A stretch of DNA of 64,000 nt from Nakazawaea peltata (taxonomy: Eukaryota; Ascomycota; Pichiomycetes; Alaninales; Pachysolenaceae), in the NCBI GenBank assembly GCA_001599355.1, contig BCGQ01000006.1:1-64000 (forward strand), written 5' to 3'. Under the pieces are notes generated by a model. The model made no database searches and was not told the origin of the DNA. It was given only the letters and a program-made list of their open reading frames with translations. Shown here in pieces: positions 10,064 to 18,557 of this stretch (positions are counted from its first letter, which is position 1; each line of letters opens with the position of its first letter). The translations under genes were made by a program, and so were the position numbers.

Positions 10064-11220
10064 ATGCCTAGTGAAATCGAAGAAGTAAGTAAAATGAGTT
10101 GAATTTTGATCAGAAAGTGGTACTAACGTATTTTCAGCTTGTTTCATTTTTGCACTCGCCGCAACCGGCCGTCAGACAAATCGCCCTCGATAATTTGGTG
10201 GGCTATTCAGCCGCTGGACCTCAGCAACAGATCTTTGCTTATGACAACTACACAGCTATCAAGGATTTGAAAAAATTGGCTCATGATGAGAATAAGACTA
10301 CAGTCGAGCAGGCCATCACTATTTTGGCTAACTTGTGTGATGATATCCCGATGAGAAAGTTGATTGTCGAGGATCTGGATTTCTTGAAATTCCTTGTAGG
10401 AGAGATTGTTAATTTGAAGAACCGCCATGCTGATTTGATGTGTATTTTATTGACTAATATTGCTAAGGATGACTTAATTACCAAAGTATTTGAGTTTGAC
10501 TTGACTAATGCCGACAAGACCGAGTTCAAGAGCTCCAAAGCTATGGATTGTTTGATGGACTGTTTTGTGAAGGGATCAGAGAGGACTCTCAACAAGTTCG
10601 CTTGTTTCGATTACTTGCTGTATTTCTTTGCGGACATTTCAAGATTCACCAAAGGTCGCGAATACTTTGTTACCGAGCAAGAATACGATGGTGTAGTTCC
10701 CATCTCTAAATTATTAGTCTTCACTGAAAAGTACGACTCTAAAATCCGTAGAGAAGGTGTAGCCTCGACGATCAAGAACTCGTTGTTTGACTCCAAGAGA
10801 CACTTAGAGTTGCTCTCGAACGACGATATCAACTTATTGCCATACTTGTTGTTACCTCTTGTAGGAAGTGAGTTGGACAACTTGGATGAAGAGGAGATGT
10901 TCAACTTACCTGATGAGTTACAATTGTTACTGCCAGACAAACAAAGTGAGCCAGTTGCCGAGATCATCCATGTTCATATCGAGAGTTTGTTGTTGTTGTG
11001 TACTACCCGTGAAGGCAGAGAATTCTTACGTGAGAAGTCAGTCTACCCAATCATCCGTGAGATGCACAAAGTAAAGCAAGAGGATGAGATGATCGACGAG
11101 TTATGTACGAGATTAGTTCAAATGTTACTGAGAGATGAGGCTCCAAGTCAACTGGAGATCGACCTGATTCAAAGCGATGAAGAAGACAGTGACGACGACA
11201 AGATTGTGGAAGTAGCTTAA
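10064..11220 (+). CDS. HGH1: Hgh1, eEF2 folding chaperone (two exons)
   Basis: Armadillo-like protein that helps eEF2 fold with the chaperonin TRiC. The gene is spliced: exon 1 is 10064-10084 (MPSEIEE) and exon 2 is 10138-11220, giving 367 residues. The join reads [23 protein letters not shown], matching the S. cerevisiae N-terminus, where [17 protein letters not shown] is continuous. Reading through without splicing meets a TGA almost at once. Conserved blocks include [64 protein letters not shown] and [12 protein letters not shown]. The C-terminus is acidic. It converges with TFG1 (43 bp between stops), as in S. cerevisiae (YGR187C/YGR186W). Confidence 0.96.
10085..10137 (+). other. HGH1 intron, 53 nt
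   Basis: The donor GTAAGT is at 10085, a perfect TACTAAC branch site lies at 10121-10127, and the acceptor TTTTCAG ends at 10137, 11 nt after the branch A. The intron is phase 0 and has in-frame stops. Exon 1 is only 21 nt. Confidence 0.95.
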
Positions 11221-11263
11221 AAATTATAGAAATAGATATATGATTGAGATTATAAAGTGTAGA

Positions 11264-13174
11264 TTATTTCAGCTCTTTTAAATACAAGAGTCCATCCTGT
11301 TGTCGAAGACATTTCTTGACCAATTGTTTGATACGGTTTTTGTTGTCTGGATGTTTATGGATCTTGGTCTTCAAGCGGCTTAATAAGTCTTTGATTTTGA
11401 CTGGGCCATTAGATACAACGCCACGGATATCCTCTTCATTTAATAAGTTGGACTCATCTGGGGTAGCCGCAGGAGATCCAGACAGAGAACGGACAGAGAG
11501 AGGAGATGCGGCCGAGGTTGTAGGGTCGTCTTTGATTTGAAGGGTATCCAATTTGATCTTTTTGGATGGGGTTTCTTCAGTTTCTTCGGGTTCTTCGGGA
11601 CGGAGTTTCCGTTTGAATGGTAAATTAGGATTCCATTCACCTTTAGGAAACTGCAGTAAGATTTTGGATGGAGCCCTGATATGAATGAACTGTTGTTTGG
11701 TGGAAGAAACAAACATTTGACGCAGAGTTGGACCAGGAGATTGGCTTTTCTTTCCAGGAATCTTCAAATCTTGAGGCTCGGGTTTCACCCCAGAAGGAGT
11801 TCCTTCCTTCTTAGAATCATCATCTTTGTCCTCGTCTTCATCGTCATCGTCATCACTCTTGGATAAGTAAGGATTCTCTTCGTCATCGGTATCATAAGCG
11901 TCATTCATCTCCGATTTCACCAACGTTTTCCTCAACTTCTTGATATCTTTGTCTTCCAGTTTCTTGGATCCGAACAAATCTGCAAATTCTTCGTCTTCTT
12001 CCTCGTCTTCTTCATCATATGAACGCTCAATACCTAAAGCGTTGGCAGTTAACATCTCACGCTTCATTCTACGTTCACTATCTCTGTTTTGTTCTTCGTC
12101 TTCGATAATAGGGGCCTCTTCATCATCAGCAAACTCGTCATCGAAATCGATGTCCTCATTATCGGAGCCACGAGAGTCTCCAGCCGAGTTCAGTCCAACT
12201 ACGGTCTTCAATTTGGAAGCGTTTTTTCTGAAACGAGGGTCAAGACGACCATTACTCTCATTATCATCGGCCATATGCTTCATTAACCATCTTGGGACCT
12301 CTGAGTTCTTCTCCATACGTTTCTCTGCCTCTTCAAGAGTCAAGGTAGCGTACTTATTACGTGGGGTGAACTTATAAACCTTCTCAATAGGCACCATTTT
12401 GAAACCCTCTTCATCACAAATGAAAACTACATAAGAATCGGCAGAACTCAGCTCATAACTACCTACCCAAGTGTTCTTACCATCATAATCCTCCATGACC
12501 CATGGATAATATTCTTCGTAACGGATTTTTCTTCTATTTTCATCGACCAAAGTGATCTGTCTGGATTTCTTGGTGAAGGCGTTCTTCTTCTGATTACGGG
12601 CACCTCCGTCTGGAGCCACAACAGTCATATCAGTCTTAGGCTTCTCATCCCGACGCAGCAGCAGCTCCCCACCACCAATAAGCGATGGTTCTCTACGGAC
12701 TAACTCCTCCAACTCGCTGTCGTCTTCAAAGTTGTCCTCTACATCCATAGTCAGAACCCCATTGGCCTCGTCTTCTTCACGCTGTAAACGCCGCAGTTCC
12801 TGGCGCTCTTGCAATCGACGAATCTTCTCTTCCCGCTCCCTTCTACGCTCCTCAATTTCTCTTCTGGTCAATTGGAACTGCAAATTACGAGGGTCCTTTC
12901 TATGTAAACGGACGGGCTTATCGAATTGAGCTACCGGGTCGACTTTGTTCCTTGACTGGAACTTGAGAACATGGTGACGGATGCCATCGATCTCCTCCTG
13001 AGTACAGCAACGTAACGGGTACTCGGTGTAGCTTTCGGTGGTGGAGTTGGCGCTAGCGCTGCCACTAAGGGCGTTGGCGCTGTTGGTGTTGTTGACCGAT
13101 CCAGCGCTATTGACGCTTGCCGGACGATTCACACTGTTGTTCAAACTGACTCCATTGCCGTTAACTGCAGACAT
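11264..13174 (-). CDS. TFG1: TFIIF large subunit (RAP74 homologue)
   Basis: 636 residues. It is the largest subunit of TFIIF, which binds RNA polymerase II and stabilises the preinitiation complex. The dimerisation domain is recognisable in two parts, YTEYPLRC (about residue 49) and the block KIRYEEYYPWVMEDYDGKNTWVGSYE through MVPIEKVYKFTPRNKYATLTLEEAEKRM (about 210-290). A charged central linker with many Asp/Glu runs follows, as in all Tfg1 proteins. The C-terminal 60 residues (VKIKDLLSRLKTKI...KQLVKKCLRQQDGLLYL) form the winged-helix domain. The N-terminal 45 residues are Asn/Ser-rich repeats encoded by imperfect trinucleotide runs. A CTG in GSYE-x-SSADSYVVF aligns with Ala in S. cerevisiae. 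Confidence 0.97.
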   Translation of the reverse strand: MSAVNGNGVSLNNSVNRPASVNSAGSVNNTNSANALSGSASANSTTESYTEYPLRCCTQEEIDGIRHHVLKFQSRNKVDPVAQFDKPVRLHRKDPRNLQFQLTRREIEERRREREEKIRRLQERQELRRLQREEDEANGVLTMDVEDNFEDDSELEELVRREPSLIGGGELLLRRDEKPKTDMTVVAPDGGARNQKKNAFTKKSRQITLVDENRRKIRYEEYYPWVMEDYDGKNTWVGSYELSSADSYVVFICDEEGFKMVPIEKVYKFTPRNKYATLTLEEAEKRMEKNSEVPRWLMKHMADDNESNGRLDPRFRKNASKLKTVVGLNSAGDSRGSDNEDIDFDDEFADDEEAPIIEDEEQNRDSERRMKREMLTANALGIERSYDEEDEEEDEEFADLFGSKKLEDKDIKKLRKTLVKSEMNDAYDTDDEENPYLSKSDDDDDEDEDKDDDSKKEGTPSGVKPEPQDLKIPGKKSQSPGPTLRQMFVSSTKQQFIHIRAPSKILLQFPKGEWNPNLPFKRKLRPEEPEETEETPSKKIKLDTLQIKDDPTTSAASPLSVRSLSGSPAATPDESNLLNEEDIRGVVSNGPVKIKDLLSRLKTKIHKHPDNKNRIKQLVKKCLRQQDGLLYLKELK

Positions 13175-13569
13175 GTCCTGTATAGGTCTTTACCGCCACT
13201 GTCAAATTGATGAAGAGGAGGAAATATTTGGGAGAGATTTTTTTATGGAAATGAGGAGAGCAGATTACGAAGAAAATGGAGACAGAGTTAAGATGGGAGT
13301 AGGCAGAGTTAAAGTTCGGAGGTGGAGTGATCAGAGTTAAAGATTGGAGTGATCGGAGTCGAAATTATCATTGAGTCATATTGAGCAATAGATAAAATCA
13401 CACATACAAATACAATAGCATACAATACTGTGCTATACTGTGCGTTACTATACAATACATACAATACCATACATAGAGGTAATCAGTCACATCGATAATT
13501 CATATCAACACCTCTATCAGTTTATTCATTTGACCACTTCGACTCATTCTATTCATTTGAAGAATCTCA
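13175..13569. other. Divergent TFG1/EMC6 promoter region
   Basis: 395 bp between divergent starts. It contains one good copy of the dispersed element (GAGCAGATTACGAAGAAA, 13258-13275), a weaker one at 13383 (GAGCAATAGATAAAAT), and a purely repetitive stretch of ATACAATA/CATACAATAC units at about 13405-13475. No gene is seen. Confidence 0.5.
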
Positions 13570-13956
13570 ATGTCATCTCAAAATCACTCCGAAACCGTCA
13601 AGTACGGTCTGTCTATACAGCATAATGCTAAAGTGAGTACCATCCAATTAGCTATCGATGTTTCTACTGAATTTCATACTAACATCCTTCAGATTACACT
13701 AAAACTTCACTACATTTCATCGCTATTCTTCGGAGCTGCAGCAGGAATTCTCCAGTATGAATCCCTTAAAGGAATTTTGGTTTTCGCTATCAGTTACCTT
13801 CTAGGTCTTGCGCTGGTGATGTCGCTTGTCGGACCCAAAAACATCCCTCTCTACTTCCAAAGCGTCTGGACTGACCTTATAGTCAACGATATGGGGAAAA
13901 GTTTTAGTAGCTACATGATGATGTGGTGCCTTGTATATGCGTTTATGGATAGTTAG
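13570..13956 (+). CDS. EMC6: ER membrane protein complex subunit 6 (two exons)
   Basis: Small membrane subunit of the EMC insertase in the ER. It is translated from exons 13570-13632 and 13693-13956, and the spliced protein has 108 residues, exactly the length of S. cerevisiae Emc6. The join gives QHNAK-ITLKLHYISSLFFGAAAGILQYESLKG, aligning with QINATANVV..GLVAGFLQIESVHG. Two to three hydrophobic helices and the C-terminal family signature (SFSSYMMMWCLVYAF) are present. The unspliced frame stays open and would add 20 residues in the middle of the conserved N-terminal region, which the family lacks. The stop is 19 bp from the stop of TMA22, which converges on it. Confidence 0.9.
   Translation: MSSQNHSETVKYGLSIQHNAKVSTIQLAIDVSTEFHTNILQITLKLHYISSLFFGAAAGILQYESLKGILVFAISYLLGLALVMSLVGPKNIPLYFQSVWTDLIVNDMGKSFSSYMMMWCLVYAFMDS
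13633..13692 (+). other. EMC6 intron, 60 nt, in frame and stop-free
   Basis: The donor GTGAGT is at 13633, a TACTAAC branch site lies at 13677-13683, and the acceptor CTTCAG ends at 13692. Its length is a multiple of three and it contains no stop, so simple gene calling would read it as coding. The 20 residues it would add are absent from the family. Confidence 0.9.
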
Positions 13957-13975
13957 TCGTTATATAAAAACAAAA

Positions 13976-14539
13976 TCATTTCTTCAGCTTCTTCTTCTCT
14001 TCAATTTGTTCCACCTTAACATCGGATAATCCTTTCTCTTCTAAAAGCTTGATCAAATATTCTTCACATTCATCAGCGACATCTCCTTGGATGACGATCT
14101 CATCTTTCTTATCGGCGGTTTTGGTGACACTTGCTCCGGTGGCGAATTTCGATGCAAAAGTCTTGGCCAATTTCTTAGGCACAATGTCAAACACTTCTAA
14201 TCCGGTGATGGCAATCATATGCTTTCTCTTAGTACGGTCAATTCTTTTGATGTAGATTTTTGACTCTAATTTCTTCAGTAATTCACGCTCTTGTTTGGCC
14301 TCTTCTTTACGTTGTAATTTCTCCAAATCTTTCGAGATCTTTTCTTGTTGTTCCAAAGATAATGACGAGGTGGCATTAGCTAACAGCTCGTCCGAATATA
14401 ATTGTGAGAATAATTCTTGGTTGTTATTGGAAAGCCATTCTTTACATTTCTTAAAAGAGCCTCCGAATTCACAATATTCTGGAGGTAAAGAACAAACCCC
14501 ACAGTAGGAAACTTTCTTTGGTTCAATTACTTCAGCCAT
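13976..14539 (-). CDS. TMA22: Translation machinery-associated protein 22 (DENR homologue)
   Basis: 187 residues starting MAEVIEPKKVSYCGVC at the ATG ending at 14539; an in-frame TTG three codons upstream is not a likely start. It partners Tma20 (MCT-1) in ribosome recycling and reinitiation on 40S subunits. The N-terminal Cys cluster (YCGVCSLPPEYCEFGG...KC) is the DENR zinc-binding part. The SUI1/eIF1-like domain lies at about 90-170 (KRKHMIAITGLEVFDIVPKKLAKTFASKFATGASV...EIVIQGDV). A Lys-rich tail ends the protein. It converges with EMC6 (19 bp) and diverges from STD1. Confidence 0.97.
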   Translation of the reverse strand: MAEVIEPKKVSYCGVCSLPPEYCEFGGSFKKCKEWLSNNNQELFSQLYSDELLANATSSLSLEQQEKISKDLEKLQRKEEAKQERELLKKLESKIYIKRIDRTKRKHMIAITGLEVFDIVPKKLAKTFASKFATGASVTKTADKKDEIVIQGDVADECEEYLIKLLEEKGLSDVKVEQIEEKKKLKK

Positions 14540-15010
14540 GATGAACAATTTAGTGAGCCTGACCCTTTTTCTACTCCTTCAAATGACCCCCTTTTTAACC
14601 CCTTTATGATCATCTTGATCGCTCCGGTCGAATCGGTCGCAAAATTTTCCTGACAGCCCTTGAAACGCCATATTAGGAAACACACTATACAGCCCCTAAA
14701 CTTCCCTTTTCATCCTGCATAATATCACGTAATCAAAGTCCCGGAGTTTGAGCCCCCCAGCCCCTAAACAGCCACTTTAAGCCACATATTCTTATGATCT
14801 AAGGAAAAATAAGGAAAAATCGTGCATTTCGGTCAACAAATTGTGCGGCGCCGCTCCGTGACCCCCCTCATTCCAGGGAAAAATTTTACGGGTAAAAAAG
14901 TTGGGGAAGGGCGGAGTGATCAGGAGATTGATTAACAAGTGATTTAAAGGACTAATTTATCAAGAAGAAAGGGTCAATAAGTAGTTCATAGCTTATTTAC
15001 TTGACTTACG
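14540..15010. other. Divergent TMA22/STD1 promoter region
   Basis: 471 bp without a gene. Visible elements are AAAATTTTCC (14641) and AAAAATTTTAC (about 14879), which resemble RRPE, a MADS-type box CCATATTAGG at 14668-14677, repeated AGCCCCTAAAC stretches, and two tandem AAGGAAAAAT units at 14801-14820. Confidence 0.4.
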
Positions 15011-16363
15011 ATGTATTTGCCACCAAATATAAGTACGGGCCGTAATAATAACGGGACCCCGTTAAAGTATACGGTGAAGGCGAGAGACGCCATTCATCAG
15101 ACGTTATTGCTGAACCACCAGGGCGGTCAGCAGGGTTCTCAACAGGGATCTGGCTCTGGAGACTCGCTAGAGTCCAATAATAGACTTCGCAGACATTCCA
15201 GTATATTGAAATATGGGTCATCTCCCTTACTGAACTCGATCAACGCTTCTCAATTAAGTGTTGAGTCGGGTAGCGGCAACGGTTCGAGATCCGATGCTGC
15301 TTCTTTACATTCATCAGCGTCATCACAAGGTCTGATGGACCTTGATGAACAACCAAAGACCAAGAAGAAGAGACTTTTCGGGTTCAATTTGAAGCGGACT
15401 CGTTCTAATTCTAGTACACTCAGCGATTCTTCAGACACTCAAGAGTCGATCACATCATCTATTGCATCTTCTACTCTGTTGCTGGAACAACAAGAGTCTT
15501 TGTTTTCTCATCAACTCACTCATAACACGACTATTTCATCTGTGTCGGGTGCTGCATCATTACTGGGTTCTTATACAGGGTCTCGTCATTTGGAGATTCA
15601 ATTGGAGGATGCTCTTCCGACCGATTTCAAGGAAATTTACAGTGCCGACACCTTAATAGATACTTTACCTAATGGTAGACCCAAATTCACACAAAGAGAC
15701 ATCACTGATTGGCAATTAAACGATATCAGATCATTATTAATCCGTAGTGAATTGAAGAAAGAATGGTGTGAACAATTACCTTCGATCAGACCAGTGAACG
15801 GGATTCATTTCAAGATTCAAATCATCCCATTACAAGCTTCGGACGAGCAGATAATTAGCACTTTGGTGGATTCAGACATCTACAAAGAAGCCAATTTCCA
15901 TCTCAATTTCAAAATTAAGACTCTGACTTACATCGTTAATACGGTGAGGCAAAAGCATTTACTGATGATGAAGAATTACTACCAGATCGATCCACAAGAC
16001 AATAGACATGATGATCTGTTATTACTGACACCATTATTCAAGCATGAGCTCCGTAATATCATTGAAAACTACTTGTTGAATTTAGGAGTGGAGAGTGAGT
16101 GTAGGACGAATTTCAAGAAGAATTGTGTGATTTTGAAGAAACAAAAGTTGCAAATGTACAATCTCAGTGAAGACTTTGATAAGAATAAGAATTTGTTGAA
16201 GGCTGCATTGATTAACAACTCGAATTACTTTTCGAATTTGCCTAATATTGATAAATCTTCTATTAAGTTGTCGAGATATGAGAAGCTGAAGATCTGGAAT
16301 CAAGTCCAGACTGAGATATATAGTAAGTTGAATCTTGACTGGCAACCTGATAATATTGGCTGA
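15011..16363 (+). CDS. STD1: Std1/Mth1-type glucose-signalling corepressor
   Basis: 450 residues. The first 190 are Ser/Gln/Gly-rich and variable. The second half (about 195-450) is the conserved Std1/Mth1 region, with DWQLNDIRSLLI, FKIQIIPL, TLVDSDIYKEANFHLNFK, HELRNIIENYLLNLGVESECRTNFK and KLKIWNQVQ. In S. cerevisiae the two paralogues hold Rgt1 on hexose-transporter promoters and are degraded when Snf3/Rgt2 sense glucose; Std1 also stimulates Snf1 kinase. Only one copy is seen here, as expected for a yeast without the whole-genome duplication. It therefore could equally be called MTH1. Its presence with two sugar-transporter genes 37 kb away is suggestive but not evidence of direct control. 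Confidence 0.9.
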   Translation: MYLPPNISTGRNNNGTPLKYTVKARDAIHQTLLLNHQGGQQGSQQGSGSGDSLESNNRLRRHSSILKYGSSPLLNSINASQLSVESGSGNGSRSDAASLHSSASSQGLMDLDEQPKTKKKRLFGFNLKRTRSNSSTLSDSSDTQESITSSIASSTLLLEQQESLFSHQLTHNTTISSVSGAASLLGSYTGSRHLEIQLEDALPTDFKEIYSADTLIDTLPNGRPKFTQRDITDWQLNDIRSLLIRSELKKEWCEQLPSIRPVNGIHFKIQIIPLQASDEQIISTLVDSDIYKEANFHLNFKIKTLTYIVNTVRQKHLLMMKNYYQIDPQDNRHDDLLLLTPLFKHELRNIIENYLLNLGVESECRTNFKKNCVILKKQKLQMYNLSEDFDKNKNLLKAALINNSNYFSNLPNIDKSSIKLSRYEKLKIWNQVQTEIYSKLNLDWQPDNIG

Positions 16364-16698
16364 GCCAAATAAAGTGATGATATGAGATAGTTGTAGATCG
16401 TAGGAGTGAGTAGGAGTCAAGTAGGAGAAGAGAGACGTAGAAGTGAAGTAGACAGAGTCAAGTAGACAGAGTCAAGTAGACAGAGTCAAGCAAACACTAA
16501 ACAGAGTTAAATCCTCACAAGAGTTAAAGTCTCGCAAAGTTAAAATCATTGCGCAAAATCATTTCCTTAGCAAAATACAAACAGAGTCAAAATTAAATCT
16601 GAAAATCACCCTCTTCAAGACATCAAGTTGTATCGGTTCACTAATTACACCACCCCACGCCACCACCCACCGTCCACCACGCCACCCCTCACCTCAAA
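16364..16698. repeat. STD1-TFB2 intergenic region with 14-bp tandem repeat
   Basis: 335 bp without a gene. GTAGACAGAGTCAA is repeated three times in tandem at 16448-16489 and decays into related CAGAGTTAA/GCAAAGTTAA units downstream. One TTAGCAAAATACAAACAG match to the dispersed promoter element lies at about 16568. Confidence 0.6.
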
Positions 16699-18282
16699 AT
16701 GCTGGACTCAGAAATCAAACAAGAAACCGTCCATGAATACCTAGAAAATCTCCCAGAATCCATCCACAACAAACTCTTCCAATCCTCAACGACATGTCTT
16801 GCCATCTTCAGATTACTCCCCTCATTATCCAAGTTCTACATCATCTCATTGATCTTCCAAGAGCATTCCACAATAAGCTACCCTGAATTGAACAAATGGT
16901 TGAAAAACTCGTCCCAGCTGTCCGTCATGAAACTGTTACAAACCAACCACTATAAGCTCTACCAGAACGAGAGTTTGAAGAAGTTGAGGATGTTGAACTT
17001 GATCAAGGAGTTCAAAAAGCAGGTGAAAAACCCTAAAACCGGGAACTTGACATCGGTGACATTCTTCAGTCTTAATGAGACCTTCAAACAGAACTTCCGT
17101 AGTACAATTATCGGTGGTGTTTCCACCAACAATACTGACGATTTACAGCAGTTATCCTCAGAACATAGGAAGGACATTGACTTCTTAGATAAATGGGCTC
17201 TTAGTAAGTGGGAGCTCATCTTGCATTTCATGGTTGGTACTCAGTTGCAGATTCTTCCTAGTGACGGAGTCTTATCGTTATTGAATCATAGTGGGCTCAT
17301 GGAGCTCCCCACTCCCAGTCATGGATTGAAAAATTTGAAGATCACCAAGGTTGGGTTTCAGTTTCTTTTACAAGAGATAAACTCTCAGATTTGGATCTTG
17401 TTGTTACAATATTTGAAGGTGAGTGAGCAGTTGATGATGAACAGCGTCGACGTGTTGAATTTCATCTTCCTTTTAGGGTCATTGGAGTTGGGTAAAGGTT
17501 ACTCGATGGACTCACTTTCACTGACTCAAAAAATTATGCTGGAGGATTTAATTGACTACGGATTGATTTATCAAGACAATGAGGATAAGTCGGTGTTCTA
17601 TCCCACCAAGTTGTCTACTAATTTGACGTCGGACCCGGGCACTTTCAAGAGTCTGACTGCTCTGATGGCTAGTTCTTTGAATGACGACACCCAGACTGGG
17701 TCTTTAATTATAGAGACCAACTTTAAATTGTATTGTTACACAGAATCTCCATTGCAGATTGCTATTTTGAACTTATTTGTCCATCTTCGGACCCGGTTCT
17801 CCAATATGGTCTGTGGTAATATCACCAGAGAGAGTATTAGAAATGCATTACATAGAGGGATCACAGCCGAGCAGATTATCAAGTACTTGGAGACTCATGC
17901 GCATCCTCATATGTTCAAGCTTCTGGAGGAGAGACTTCAGAAGAAGCTTGAACTTGATCAGCATCATCATTTGCATGAACCTAAATTGGAGATTGTACCT
18001 CCGACTGTGATCGATCAGATTAAATTATGGCAATTGGAATTAGAGAGAATTCAGACGTTCCAAGGGTTCCTTTTCAAGGACTTCAGTAATGATACCGAGT
18101 TTGAGAAGTTATGGAAGTATCTGACCGAGATTGGTGTATTACTTTGGAAAGATCAAGCTCGTAAAAGATTCTTTGTCACTCAACTGGGAAATAAACAGAT
18201 CGTTGAGTATGCTAATAGGTATATGAGAAGGACAGGAGGGACACCTCAACCTACCCAGGGATCAGCCCAAGGCTCTAAATGA
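16699..18282 (+). CDS. TFB2: TFIIH subunit Tfb2 (p52)
   Basis: 527 residues. It is the core TFIIH subunit that anchors and stimulates the Ssl2/XPB helicase in transcription initiation and nucleotide excision repair. It aligns along its whole length with S. cerevisiae Tfb2: YLENLPESIHNKLF..TTCLAIFRLLPSLSKFYI, WELILHFMVGTQLQ, LLQEINSQIWILLLQYLK, SLIIETNFKLYCYTESPLQIAILNLFVHLR, NITRESIRNALHRGITAEQIIKYLETHAHPHM and PTVIDQIKLWQLELERI. CTG codons at 17653, 17662, 17923 and 18121 each align with Ala in S. cerevisiae, those at 17521 and near the C-terminus with Glu, and one at 17539 with Leu. This makes the gene the best single witness for the CUG question. Confidence 0.97.
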   Translation: MLDSEIKQETVHEYLENLPESIHNKLFQSSTTCLAIFRLLPSLSKFYIISLIFQEHSTISYPELNKWLKNSSQLSVMKLLQTNHYKLYQNESLKKLRMLNLIKEFKKQVKNPKTGNLTSVTFFSLNETFKQNFRSTIIGGVSTNNTDDLQQLSSEHRKDIDFLDKWALSKWELILHFMVGTQLQILPSDGVLSLLNHSGLMELPTPSHGLKNLKITKVGFQFLLQEINSQIWILLLQYLKVSEQLMMNSVDVLNFIFLLGSLELGKGYSMDSLSLTQKIMLEDLIDYGLIYQDNEDKSVFYPTKLSTNLTSDPGTFKSLTALMASSLNDDTQTGSLIIETNFKLYCYTESPLQIAILNLFVHLRTRFSNMVCGNITRESIRNALHRGITAEQIIKYLETHAHPHMFKLLEERLQKKLELDQHHHLHEPKLEIVPPTVIDQIKLWQLELERIQTFQGFLFKDFSNDTEFEKLWKYLTEIGVLLWKDQARKRFFVTQLGNKQIVEYANRYMRRTGGTPQPTQGSAQGSK

Positions 18283-18557
18283 TAATTGATATCAATATCA
18301 CCTTCGAATCGTTCATTTCGATCAACCAGATCATCTAATTGATAAATACATATTTTAACATATTTAACATATTCCGACATATTAATATGTAGTCTTAACG
18401 AGTACCCCACGACTAGTCCCAAACCGTCTTCGGAATTCTCCGTTTGATCTTCAACACACGACTTTTCATAAACTTTTTCGCCCATCTTTAAACGCGAGCG
18501 CCTTTTTATATACGACACGGCTGTTGGTAAAGGTTATAGAAGAACACAACCCTCGTA

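Noticed and set aside
18246-18518. 90-codon minus-strand ORF between TFB2 and the FolD-type gene
   Set aside because: Overlaps the TFB2 end and the downstream promoter; no recognisable product.
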